This document shows positions 50,026 to 58,557 of a stretch of 64,000 bases of DNA, piece by piece; position 1 is the stretch's first letter; every line of letters begins with the position of its first letter. A model generated the notes under the pieces. It searched no databases. It saw only the letters and a program-made list of their open reading frames with translations, and was not told the DNA's origin. The DNA lies in NCBI RefSeq assembly GCF_018141165.1, contig NZ_CP058557.1, positions 3,348,001 through 3,412,000 on the forward strand. Reading direction: 5' to 3'. The translations under genes were made by a program, and so were the position numbers. This DNA comes from Alkaliphilus sp. B6464. Its GTDB lineage: Bacteria; Bacillota; Clostridia; Peptostreptococcales; Natronincolaceae.

Positions 50026-50232
50026 TACTCTCACCCCATTCTAATTGTTCAATACCCCTTTTATTAACCCTCTTTTAAATGTAAAGATGTTCTAACTAAT
50101 CTTGGCTCATCAACTCCTTTTGCTTATTTTTTAACAAATAGATCTTTTAATACTTATAGTCTAATACTCTTCTAGTTAATAAAATAATATAATTTGTTCG
50201 TTGAAAAAAATACACTTCATGGGTAAGATAAC

Positions 50233-50272
50233 AAAAATCATGGTTGAAATACATTTTTCAAACCATGATTTT
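50233..50272 (-). terminator. Hairpin with U-tract upstream of lrgA
   Basis: AAAATCATGGTT (50234-50245) and AACCATGATTTT (50261-50272) pair, with further pairing inside; the minus strand continues TTTTTGTT. It is a second terminator behind the lipoprotein gene. The remainder of 50035-50425 is AT-rich leader with no gene. Confidence 0.65.
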
Positions 50273-50361
50273 CATATTAATTATTGAGCTAACTAGTCTC
50301 TGATTATAGCTAACTTTTAGTACTTAAATGCTGTTATAATATTAATTAATTTTGATTAAAC

Positions 50362-50401
50362 AAAACTCCCCAATCATCATAATTGATAGGGGAGTTTTTA
50401 A
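50362..50401 (-). terminator. Intrinsic terminator of repeat lipoprotein gene
   Basis: AAAACTCCCC and GGGGAGTTTT pair over ten positions, followed on the minus strand by GTTT. Confidence 0.8.
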
Positions 50402-50425
50402 TAAATTATTTATTATATGCTATCT

Positions 50426-51568
50426 TTATTTGGCGTTTGCATAAGCCTCTGCAACAGCAGCTATATAACCTTCAACAGTTACAGTTACAGTTGATGTAAG
50501 TTCTGGTATATCTGGCACATGTTTGTGAGACGCGTCACGTTCTTTAACCTTTAAAGCCTTAATTTCGTCTACACTCTTACCAACCATCCACTTTTCAAAC
50601 TCTGCAATCTGTTCAAACCATTCTTTACCAATTGTAGATGCTTTTTTCATGCCATATGCATCACCAAGTTCAACCTTAGTTTTAATTTCTGTATTTTTAT
50701 CTGTAGTTATTATACCTTTATTATCAAACTCAACTTTAGTTTGCGCATTATCAATTATAGTTCCTACAACTTTACCGTCTTCATCGAAAGCTGTTGCAGC
50801 CATTACTGTGTCAACTTGTGCAGCTGGTAGAGTTTCTTTGCCGTCTTTAACTTCAAGTCCCTTAGACTTACCGATTGAAATTTCATGTCCAAGACCTAAT
50901 GTTTCGGCACCTGACCCAATTTCAACTGCAGTTTTGTATGCTTCTTCAACAGCTGCTATATAACCTTCAACGGTTACAGTTACAAGTGATGTAAGTTCTG
51001 GTACATCCGGTACACTCTTGTGAGATTCATCCCGTTCTTTAACCTTCATAGACTTAATCTCATCTACAGTCTTACCTATCATCCATTTTTCAAGCTCTTC
51101 AATCTGCTGATACCATTCTTTTTTAATTTCTGAAGCTTTAACCATTCCATAATCGTCTTTTAGCTCAACCTTGGTTTTATTCACAGCTGTTAAATCAGAA
51201 GTTACTTTAAGATCTTTGTCAAAGTTTACTTTAGTTTGAGCAGTATCAATAGTTACTTTAACCACTTTACCATCTTTGTCAAATCCAACAGCAGCAATAA
51301 CTGTATCGACCTGACCTACCGGAAGAATATCTTTGCCATCTTTATCTACTGCAAGATCTTTAGATTTGCCAATAGATGTACTATGCCCAAGACCTATCTT
51401 TACAATATTTCCATCATTTGAAGAAGTATCTTCTACAGGCTTGTTCTCATTTGGAGAAGTATTTTCCGCAGGTGGTGTCTCATTTGAAGATGTGTTCTTT
51501 GGTGTACATCCCGCTAACATAGAAACCATTAAAATAAGTACTAGAAAGATCGAAAAAATTTTTTTCAT
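50426..51568 (-). CDS. Lipoprotein with two tandem FMN_bind-like repeats, paralogue 1
   Basis: The 380-residue product has a lipoprotein signal (LVLILMVSMLAGC, Cys near residue 21), a Thr/Pro/Asn-rich linker, and two repeats at about residues 58-215 and 222-380. Each repeat carries QVDTVxAA, FDxDGKVV, DxAQTKVxFD, KTKVEL...YGM, KEW, GK(T/S)VDEIK, PELTS and a final TVEGYIAAVxEAY helix. The plan recalls FMN-binding domains, but the flavin-accepting SGAT-type motif is not intact. A close paralogue is at 60350-61447 and the ApbE flavin transferase is between them. Function unknown; cell-surface redox role is an inference. Confidence 0.8.
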   Translation of the reverse strand: MKKIFSIFLVLILMVSMLAGCTPKNTSSNETPPAENTSPNENKPVEDTSSNDGNIVKIGLGHSTSIGKSKDLAVDKDGKDILPVGQVDTVIAAVGFDKDGKVVKVTIDTAQTKVNFDKDLKVTSDLTAVNKTKVELKDDYGMVKASEIKKEWYQQIEELEKWMIGKTVDEIKSMKVKERDESHKSVPDVPELTSLVTVTVEGYIAAVEEAYKTAVEIGSGAETLGLGHEISIGKSKGLEVKDGKETLPAAQVDTVMAATAFDEDGKVVGTIIDNAQTKVEFDNKGIITTDKNTEIKTKVELGDAYGMKKASTIGKEWFEQIAEFEKWMVGKSVDEIKALKVKERDASHKHVPDIPELTSTVTVTVEGYIAAVAEAYANAK

Positions 51569-51998
51569 GTTTCTCCCTCCACTTTTTAAGTAAATTTTAC
51601 TACTATTTGATTATATCAGATAGTTAAATAATAGACAATATATTTTTCTATTAATTAATTATTTTTATTATTCGGTACATTTTGCTTTATAGTTAACTAT
51701 ACAAACAAATTCATTTTATATTTAAACAATACTAATTTAATAGTAGTGTTTTGAAGAATTATGTCGTATTTAAGCATTTTTTGTCTTTTTTTGTATTATC
51801 TATTTATTATATATAATTTAAGATTTTAAAATATAAAATTTACATATAAATTCCATTAAATATTACATTTTTTAAAATAATTGTTAAAAATATAACTATT
51901 TTTACTATCTTTCATTATATACCTTTCTACTCTAAATTTATTGTATATAGCTAATCTTAATATTGTAATATTCTGGAAATAATTATTTTTTTATATTT
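51569..51998. other. AT-rich non-coding interval
   Basis: Very AT-rich sequence upstream of the lipoprotein gene. No ORF with a ribosome binding site, RNA gene or strong hairpin is visible. It borders a decayed transporter fragment. Confidence 0.5.
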
Positions 51999-52222
51999 GG
52001 CAGGCTTCAAGATGCTAAAGGTCCAAGACTAACCGCAACCATAGGAAGTATACTCATGGATTTAGTCTTATTTTATCTGGTATTATATTTGACTCTACAA
52101 ATAGTTATAATACAGCCTACATTGTAGCTTTGATATTACTAGTAATATCAACTGTAATAACATTTACCATTAAATCTACAACCGAAACATCTGAACCTAA
52201 TTTCACCAAAGAAAATATATAA
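51999..52222 (+). pseudogene. Relic of an MFS transporter C-terminus
   Basis: The plus strand encodes GRLQDAKGPRLTATIGSIL in one frame and, after a shift, GFSLILSGIIFDS and ALILLVISTVITFTIKST, then a TAA at 52222. This matches the last two helices of a major facilitator family transporter, oxalate/formate antiporter-like. The start and most of the gene are missing. Confidence 0.75.
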
Positions 52223-52230
52223 AGGTATAT

Positions 52231-52260
52231 AAAAATAGGCCTATTACTGGGCCTATTTTT
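52231..52260 (-). terminator. Intrinsic terminator after glycine betaine operon
   Basis: AAAAATAGGCC and GGCCTATTTTT form a perfect stem with T-runs in both directions. Confidence 0.88.
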
Positions 52261-52270
52261 ACCTAATAAT

Positions 52271-53179
52271 CTATTTAGCTAAATCTTCTATAGAATCAAT
52301 TTTCATATACGCGGGAACAGCTAAACCTATCTTTGCTCCTTCTAAGTTTGGACCTAAATCTTCTACTTGATCATTGTAGTCTGCCATATACTTTTCATGA
52401 GTTCCTGGTAACCATGCTGCAACAATAGCGTCTACATCTCCACTGGCTACGGCAGCCCACATTGGTCCTGCTTCCACCTGTGTAAGTGTAACATTATATC
52501 CCATATCCTCTAATACTTTTCCGATAACATTAGTAGATGCAATTTCTGAGTCCCAAGCAACATAAGCAAGTTTAATTTTTTCTCCATCTACTTTGTGTGC
52601 ACCGTCTGTCCACTCGCTTACTTTATCTTGATTGTCATTAATCCATTGTGTTGCAACTTCGACTACATTTTCTCCCTCATTAACTTTAAGCATAACAGAT
52701 TCCATATCCTCTGGAGTCCAATAAAATTGATCTAAGATTTTATGAGCATTTGACATATCTTCCTTTAATTCTAAGCGCGTAATTGTATGAATTTTCTCTT
52801 CTCCACCAAATGATCCCTTAGGGTCATCTAAATATTTTAAGTCATACTTAGCAAATTTCCAATGTGGTGTCCAAGCAGTAACTATAATAGGCCTATTATT
52901 TTCAATTGCATCTCCAAGAGCTTGAGTCATAGCAGCTCCAGAACTAGTTTGTACCTTAAAATCTAAATCATAATCTTCAACAGCTTTTTCAGCAGCCTGT
53001 ACTACTCCTGCACCAGCATCTATACCTATAATTTTATAATCTACTTGTTGGCCCAATGTTTTTTCGGAATTTTTATTTGATGCCCCATTATTCCCACTAT
53101 TGCTACTGCAACCTACTATAGTTAAAGCTAATATAGTGCATACTAGCACACTAAGTTTTTTCCATTTGTTTTTAATCAT
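52271..53179 (-). CDS. opuAC: Glycine betaine ABC transporter, substrate-binding lipoprotein
   Basis: The 302-residue lipoprotein has a signal ending LTIVGCSS and an OpuAC fold with KIIGIDAGAGVVQAAEKAV, PIIVTAWTPHWKFAKYDLKY, AYVAWDSEIASTNVIG-type and VDAIVAAWLPGTHEKY segments; the tryptophans form the betaine-binding box. Third gene of the ATPase-permease-binding protein operon for osmoprotectant uptake. Confidence 0.94.
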   Translation of the reverse strand: MIKNKWKKLSVLVCTILALTIVGCSSNSGNNGASNKNSEKTLGQQVDYKIIGIDAGAGVVQAAEKAVEDYDLDFKVQTSSGAAMTQALGDAIENNRPIIVTAWTPHWKFAKYDLKYLDDPKGSFGGEEKIHTITRLELKEDMSNAHKILDQFYWTPEDMESVMLKVNEGENVVEVATQWINDNQDKVSEWTDGAHKVDGEKIKLAYVAWDSEIASTNVIGKVLEDMGYNVTLTQVEAGPMWAAVASGDVDAIVAAWLPGTHEKYMADYNDQVEDLGPNLEGAKIGLAVPAYMKIDSIEDLAK

Positions 53180-53263
53180 TAATTTGTTCCTCCCTTTATT
53201 TTCTACTATTGCTTGCTGAAAATTATAACAAACAACGGATAATAGTATATAAGAATTAACTTC

Positions 53264-54109
53264 TTAAGAATGTTTTTGTATGTTTAGTGCTTGGGTAATA
53301 CGATCTAATACTATAGCTAATATTACAATAGATAGTCCAGATGCAAAGCCTTGTCCAGCTTCATTTCTTGTAACAGCTCTGAAGACTTCAACTCCAAGAC
53401 CTTCAGCACCTATCATTGAAGCTATAACAACCATAGATAACGCCAACATAATTGTTTGGTTAATACCTGCCATTATCGTATTTTTAGCCATTGGAAGTTG
53501 AACTTTAAACAGTTTTTGCATGCTAGTCGATCCAAAAGCATCTGCCGCTTCAATTAGTTCTGTAGAAACCTGTCGAATGCCTAGATTGGTTAATCGAACA
53601 ACTGGAGGCATTGCAAATATAACCGAAGCAATAATTCCTGGTACCATTCCTATTCCAAAAAAAGAAACTGCTGGTATTAAATAAACAAAGGCAGGCATGG
53701 TTTGCATAAAGTCTAATATAGGGGTTACTATATCTTGTATTATCTTATTTCTAGACATCCAAATTCCGAGAGGAACACCAATTATAATTGATATTAAACT
53801 AGCCGTTAAAACTAACGAAAGAGTTAGCATAGTGTCTTCCCAGTATCCAAGATTTTGTATTAATAGTAGCCCAAGTAAAACAAATATGGATAATCCCCAT
53901 TTTCTCTTAGTTATAAATATAGTTAATCCTACAATAATAATAACAAAAAGTAATGGTGGGATAGTTGTTAATATTTCGCTTAATCCACTTACAAATCCAT
54001 CTAGCAAAGTCTTAATTGGGCTAAAAAACCACTGAGCATCTTTTCTTAACCACGCTACAAGCAGATCAGCCCATTTAACTAGGGGTATTTGGGGTATGTT
54101 AGTCATCAT
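53264..54109 (-). CDS. opuAB: Glycine betaine ABC transporter permease
   Basis: The 281-residue permease has six or more membrane helices and the EAA motif for ATPase contact (STELIEAADAFGSTSMQKLF). It opens with a short N-terminal amphipathic part and has PAFVYLIPAVSFFGIG and LALSMVVIASMIGAEGLG, typical of ProW/OpuAB. It overlaps the ATPase gene by eleven bases. Confidence 0.94.
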   Translation of the reverse strand: MMTNIPQIPLVKWADLLVAWLRKDAQWFFSPIKTLLDGFVSGLSEILTTIPPLLFVIIIVGLTIFITKRKWGLSIFVLLGLLLIQNLGYWEDTMLTLSLVLTASLISIIIGVPLGIWMSRNKIIQDIVTPILDFMQTMPAFVYLIPAVSFFGIGMVPGIIASVIFAMPPVVRLTNLGIRQVSTELIEAADAFGSTSMQKLFKVQLPMAKNTIMAGINQTIMLALSMVVIASMIGAEGLGVEVFRAVTRNEAGQGFASGLSIVILAIVLDRITQALNIQKHS

Positions 54110-55292
54110 CTTTCACCTCATTTCCTGCAAGAGCTGCTAGTACAGCTCCACGAACGATAATTCCTTTTAATATTTTGTCTTCAACAACAGCTACCGGAAC
54201 TGGAGAATTGTGTATTACCTCAAATAAATCATTTAATGATAAATCCGGCGAAACCTTAGGAATATCTGTCTCCATTACATCATAGATATTTCTATTTCCA
54301 TCCTTTACAGCCTCAGATGCCGCATCTGCAGTCACAACTCCAAGAAGCTGTTTATTTTTATTAATAACATAAATACTTGAAATTCCAACTTGTTTCATAC
54401 GCTGTAACGCAACTCGTGGACCATGTTTTTCAATATCAATAGTTTCTGGACGTTTCATAACATGTTGTGCTGAAAGGACCTTAGACCTATCAACATCTTC
54501 CACAAACTTTTCTACATATTCATTTGCAGGATTCGTCATAATTTCCTCTGGGGTACCAACTTGTACAATCACCCCATCTTTCATTAATGCAATTCTGTCT
54601 CCAATTCTGAGTGCCTCATCTAAGTCATGGGTTATAAATATAATTGTTTTTTGCATAGATGATTGTAACTCTACAAGTTCATCTTGCATTTCTTTTCTGA
54701 TTAGTGGATCAAGTGCTGAAAAGGCTTCATCCATTAATAAAATATCTGGATCATTAGCTAAAGCTCTTGCAAGACCTACCCTTTGTTGCATTCCCCCCGA
54801 TAATTGACTAGGGTATTGATCTTCATATCCTTCTAACCCTACCATTTTTAACGAATTAATAGCTTTCTCATGAATCTCTTTTTTGTCCATACCTTGTACT
54901 TCTAACCCATATCCAGCATTTTCTAAAATAGTACGATGGGGAAATAATCCAAACTTTTGAAAAACCATACTTAATTTTTTTCTTCTAGTTTCTCTTAGTT
55001 TATATTTATCCATTTGGGCTAAATCCTCACCATCTACTAGTACACTACCTGCACTCGGCTCGATTAGGCGATTAATTAATCTAATAAGAGTAGACTTTCC
55101 ACTTCCCGATAATCCCATAATCACAAAAATTTCTCCAGAGTATACTTCAAATGATACGCGATTTACACCTACGGTCATTCCTGTTTCTTTTAAAATCTCC
55201 GTTTTTGTTTTTCCTTGTTCTAACAGTTGTATGCCTTGCTTTGGATTTCTGCCAAAGATCTTTGTCAATCCTTTTACTTCAATTTTTAGCAT
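54099..55292 (-). CDS. opuAA: Glycine betaine ABC transporter ATP-binding protein with CBS domains
   Basis: The 397-residue ATPase has the Walker A GLSGSGKSTLIRL, signature YPSQLSGGMQQRVGLARALA, Walker B PDILLMDEAFSALDPL, and a C-terminal pair of CBS domains (residues 275-390: ISSIYVINKNKQLLGVVTAD, PVAVVEDKILKGIIVRG), which sense ionic strength in OpuA. The N-terminal GRNPKQGIQLLEQGKTKTEI is typical of ProV/OpuAA. First gene of the operon. Confidence 0.95.
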   Translation of the reverse strand: MLKIEVKGLTKIFGRNPKQGIQLLEQGKTKTEILKETGMTVGVNRVSFEVYSGEIFVIMGLSGSGKSTLIRLINRLIEPSAGSVLVDGEDLAQMDKYKLRETRRKKLSMVFQKFGLFPHRTILENAGYGLEVQGMDKKEIHEKAINSLKMVGLEGYEDQYPSQLSGGMQQRVGLARALANDPDILLMDEAFSALDPLIRKEMQDELVELQSSMQKTIIFITHDLDEALRIGDRIALMKDGVIVQVGTPEEIMTNPANEYVEKFVEDVDRSKVLSAQHVMKRPETIDIEKHGPRVALQRMKQVGISSIYVINKNKQLLGVVTADAASEAVKDGNRNIYDVMETDIPKVSPDLSLNDLFEVIHNSPVPVAVVEDKILKGIIVRGAVLAALAGNEVKDDD

Positions 55293-55430
55293 ATATTCAC
55301 CTCATTTATTGTTTAACACTTGATATTGGTTATAAACTCGTCCATTTAGTTTTACAGCTTACTTATATATTATACTAAATTTTACCTAAACACTTCAAAC
55401 GTTAAATCTGTTGATATTGCATAAACTAAA

Positions 55431-55450
55431 CGTACAGTTTAAACTGTACG
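55431..55450. promoter_or_regulatory. Perfect 20-base operator palindrome
   Basis: CGTACAGTTTAAACTGTACG lies between the divergent opuA-type operon and the GbsR-type regulator. The 311-base interval 55293-55603 has no gene. The site is probably bound by the regulator to control the transporter. Confidence 0.75.
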
Positions 55451-55556
55451 AACATATGTTAGATCATTCTTAATAATGCTCTACTTTACTCCAATTTAGT
55501 TCTATTGTTCTTTCTTGATTTTTTATTTTATTAACTATAGAATATTATGTAGTACG

Positions 55557-55565
55557 TGGTATAAT
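55557..55565 (+). promoter_or_regulatory. Extended -10 promoter of GbsR-type gene
   Basis: TGGTATAAT is an extended -10. It is flanked by TAGTAC (55550-55555) and GTACTA (55580-55585), an inverted repeat that shares GTAC with the palindrome at 55431, suggesting autoregulation. Confidence 0.55.
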
Positions 55566-55603
55566 ATAGTTTGAAACATGTACTATAAGGAGGAGACCCT
55601 TTA

Positions 55604-56134
55604 ATGACTCAAAGTGATATACAAATAATAAACGAAATTGAAGAAATAAAAAATGAAGCTACTTTAACTTTAACAAAATTAATTAATCTGTATGGGCTTA
55701 CACTTTCCGAATCCCGCCTGTTTTCAATTATGTTTCTTGAAAATAATCCAATGACCTTAGATGAGATGAGCCAATCCTTAGGAATGAGCAAAACCTCAAT
55801 GAGTACAGGTGTCCGTAGTCTGCTAGATGCTCAAATGGTTGAGCGAATATGGAAAAAAGGCATAAGGAAAGATTTATATATGGTAGAGAAAGATTTGTAT
55901 AAAACCTTCTCAAATGCATTTATAGAAAATTGGCACTCTGCAATTTACCACAATACTAAAACCTTTAATGAAATATTGGAGCAATTAAATATTCTTTCAC
56001 AAACAGTTGAGGATCCAGAACTACAAATTGCTCTATCTCAGTATTCAAAAAAAATAGATAGCATTATTCACTTTTATAAATGGCTAGCAGAAGTGTTTAA
56101 GGAAATTCAAGAGAAAATTGAATCTCGACAATAA
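55604..56134 (+). CDS. GbsR/OpuAR-type MarR-like regulator
   Basis: The 176-residue regulator has a MarR-type winged helix (NPMTLDEMSQSLGMSKTSMS, VRSLLDAQMVERIWKKGIRK) and the long helical C-terminus of the GbsR family, which represses glycine betaine or choline uptake genes in response to choline. Divergent from the opuA-like operon; GGAGGAGA before the ATG. Confidence 0.9.
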   Translation: MTQSDIQIINEIEEIKNEATLTLTKLINLYGLTLSESRLFSIMFLENNPMTLDEMSQSLGMSKTSMSTGVRSLLDAQMVERIWKKGIRKDLYMVEKDLYKTFSNAFIENWHSAIYHNTKTFNEILEQLNILSQTVEDPELQIALSQYSKKIDSIIHFYKWLAEVFKEIQEKIESRQ

Positions 56135-56180
56135 AAAGCTGATAAGTGAGAGTTATATAACTCTTACTTATCAGCTTTTT
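56133..56180. terminator. Bidirectional intrinsic terminator
   Basis: AAAAAGCTGATAAGT and ACTTATCAGCTTTTT pair perfectly, extended by GAGAGTTATATAACTCTT. It ends both the GbsR-type gene (+) and apbE (-). Confidence 0.92.
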
Positions 56181-56227
56181 ATAAGTCTAAGAAAGTATAC
56201 TTTTTTATTTTTATAGTGTCTATTATA

Positions 56228-57322
56228 TTATTCTGCCTTTGCTCCTGTTGCACCGTGACTTTTCATTATTTTTTTCATACCATCAGTTACCTCTACTGTT
56301 CCATCCTCCATAACCCATATAGCTTCAACCCCATCAAAGCTATTAACAAGGTTCCTGCTTTCTTCGTAAGGCATTAGAAATACAGCAGTTGATAAAAAAT
56401 CTGCAACACCAGAATCTTCTGCTACCACTGTAACAGCACGATAATAATCTCCTGGCATAAGTGTTTTAGGATCTATAAGATGATGAATAGGTTTTCCATC
56501 TATAACATAATATCTTTGATAATCTCCACTGGTTACTACAGAAGCATTATTAATAAAAATTGTTTCAAGGATATTACCCTCATCAGAAATTATAGATTTA
56601 TTAGGGTTTTGTATACCAATACCCCATCTTTCTCTAACACCATCAAGTGGTTTATCTAACACTCTAACATTACCGCCAGCACTTATAATTCCTGATGTAA
56701 ACCCTTCTTCCATGATTTCTTTTGCTACTACCTCAACTGCATAGCCTTTAGCTACTGAACCTACATCTAATCTCATGTTCTTATCCGCAAGATATACGGT
56801 GCTCTTTTCAACATCTACAATAACATTATCTATATCCGTATACTTCGATGCAGCTATTAGTTCATCCATAGGAGGTAACTCAGCATTTTCAGGATCATAT
56901 TCTCCTTCTTGTCGATAATCATGCCATATTCTTAGCACAGAACCCATAGCAATATTCGTTCGACCACCAGTTCGGCTATACCAGTCCTTAGCAAAAACAA
57001 TAAGATCTACTATTTCTTTATCAACTTTTACTGGCTTTACTCCAGCATTATCATTTATTGTTTTTACATTGTTAATTCCTTCATAGTTGTTATATATATC
57101 ATATAGCTTATGAAGCTGCTGAAATCTAGATTTCATCTTTTCAACATAGGAGTTAAACTGTTCCTCTGTTTCTGTATACCCTACAACCTGAACTATTGTA
57201 TCAAAGGTATCAAAAAAACTGTCGCTATATTTATTATATGTTTCTTCTTCTCTTATTTGACATCCCGCTAATAATGATATAACTACAATTACTACGATGC
57301 CTACTGAAGTTATTTTTCTCAT
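56228..57322 (-). CDS. apbE: FAD:protein FMN transferase (ApbE), lipoprotein
   Basis: The 364-residue lipoprotein (signal VVIVVISLLAGC) attaches FMN from FAD to Thr or Ser of target proteins outside the membrane. ApbE motifs are present: FDTFDTIVQVVGY, GRTNIAMGSVLRIWHDY, MRLDVGSVAKGYAVE, GIISAGGNVRVL and HHLIDPKTLMPG with the metal-binding Asp. Its substrates may be the two repeat lipoproteins nearby or proteins elsewhere; no Rnf or Nqr gene lies in the window. Confidence 0.95.
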   Translation of the reverse strand: MRKITSVGIVVIVVISLLAGCQIREEETYNKYSDSFFDTFDTIVQVVGYTETEEQFNSYVEKMKSRFQQLHKLYDIYNNYEGINNVKTINDNAGVKPVKVDKEIVDLIVFAKDWYSRTGGRTNIAMGSVLRIWHDYRQEGEYDPENAELPPMDELIAASKYTDIDNVIVDVEKSTVYLADKNMRLDVGSVAKGYAVEVVAKEIMEEGFTSGIISAGGNVRVLDKPLDGVRERWGIGIQNPNKSIISDEGNILETIFINNASVVTSGDYQRYYVIDGKPIHHLIDPKTLMPGDYYRAVTVVAEDSGVADFLSTAVFLMPYEESRNLVNSFDGVEAIWVMEDGTVEVTDGMKKIMKSHGATGAKAE

Positions 57323-57607
57323 TTATATCACCCTTATATATAATAACAAAATATAATGCATCAAACAATAACAATTAGCCTATTATGTTATTTAATTAAA
57401 TATTTATATTAAAAATTAATAGTTTTATATATGATATCCTACAAAAGTCCTATTTTATAAAAAATTCAGTAATTTGATGAAAATTTTTACATAAGCACTT
57501 GATATTGGTATGTTTTTTTTATAATATATATGTATTGTCGGATTTCCATTATTTATGTATTATTTTGTCACAATATGTAAAAAACAAAGAACTGAGGAGG
57601 ATTTATT

Positions 57608-57985
57608 ATGGTTATTAAAGACTCAAAAGGAACTTATGAACTAAAGGTAGATGCCAATAGAGGTATTGTCTATGAAACCTTCAATGGCTTTTTAGACATT
57701 GAGAGTATGCATAAAGATTATGTTTCTAAAGTAGCTTCATTATTAAAAGGAAAAAAATGGGCAAAATGTTCAGATTTAAGAAATTATAAAACAACAACTC
57801 TAGATGGAGGCGATACACATCTTAACTGGTGCTTAGAAAATGGCATGAAACAAGGTGCTATTATTGTTGAAAGCTCCATTATAAAAATGCAAATGAATAG
57901 GCTTTCAAAAGGATCTAACACACAGCCTACAGCATTTACTACCCTTGAAGAAGCTGATGCATGGCTTAAATCCCAAGGTTTCTAA
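57608..57985 (+). CDS. SpoIIAA-like / STAS-type hypothetical protein
   Basis: The 125-residue product has alternating strand-helix character: ANRGIVYETFNGFLDIES, KKWAKCSDLRNYKTTT and FTTLEEADAWLKSQGF, a C-terminal phrase shared with SpoIIAA-like/STAS proteins. Function unknown. First gene of a three-gene plus-strand group with the GAF-like and ThDP-enzyme genes, though 107 bases separate it from the next. Confidence 0.75.
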   Translation: MVIKDSKGTYELKVDANRGIVYETFNGFLDIESMHKDYVSKVASLLKGKKWAKCSDLRNYKTTTLDGGDTHLNWCLENGMKQGAIIVESSIIKMQMNRLSKGSNTQPTAFTTLEEADAWLKSQGF

Positions 57986-58092
57986 TATATCCTTATATGG
58001 CTTCTGTATTTTATATGCAGAAGTCATTACTCTATATGGCATTAGTATAAATTAAGTGAATACAATAACCACTACGAAAATGAGGGATATAC

Positions 58093-58530
58093 ATGGTTGA
58101 AGTATTAAAAGGACTATTCAAAGAAATTAGTACAATTATCAAAATTGAGGAAATTGCTTACCTATCCATAGAAGATGGAGAATTAATTCCTATTTATAAA
58201 AATGATACGGAGTTTCTACCATTAGAAAAATGGATAAACTTTCATAGAAAATATCGTTCCTTTGTAAAGGATAGTGATTTTTTAATAAAGTTAGTTGAAA
58301 CAAAGACATTATGTGCCATTGATAATACCAATGATCTATCTTCTAAACCAACTGAATTTAAAGTTTTGGACATAAAAAGCATATATTTATTTCCTGTAAT
58401 TCAAAACAATGAAGTTGTAGGTATTGTTGATATTGCGTTTATAAATAAAGATTATAAGCTGACTCAGGAACAAATAAGTCAGTGTGAAAAAATAATTGAT
58501 AAAAATATTGATTTACTAATTAACAACTAA
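58093..58530 (+). CDS. GAF-like sensor protein
   Basis: The 145-residue product looks like one GAF domain: LKGLFKEISTIIKIEEIAYL, a KTLCAIDNTNDLSSKP segment and SIYLFPVIQNNEVVGIVDIA. No output domain is attached. It directly precedes the ThDP enzyme gene (27 bases), so it may sense that enzyme's substrate or product. Confidence 0.75.
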   Translation: MVEVLKGLFKEISTIIKIEEIAYLSIEDGELIPIYKNDTEFLPLEKWINFHRKYRSFVKDSDFLIKLVETKTLCAIDNTNDLSSKPTEFKVLDIKSIYLFPVIQNNEVVGIVDIAFINKDYKLTQEQISQCEKIIDKNIDLLINN

Positions 58531-58557
58531 AATATGTTGATGAAAGGATAAAGTACT

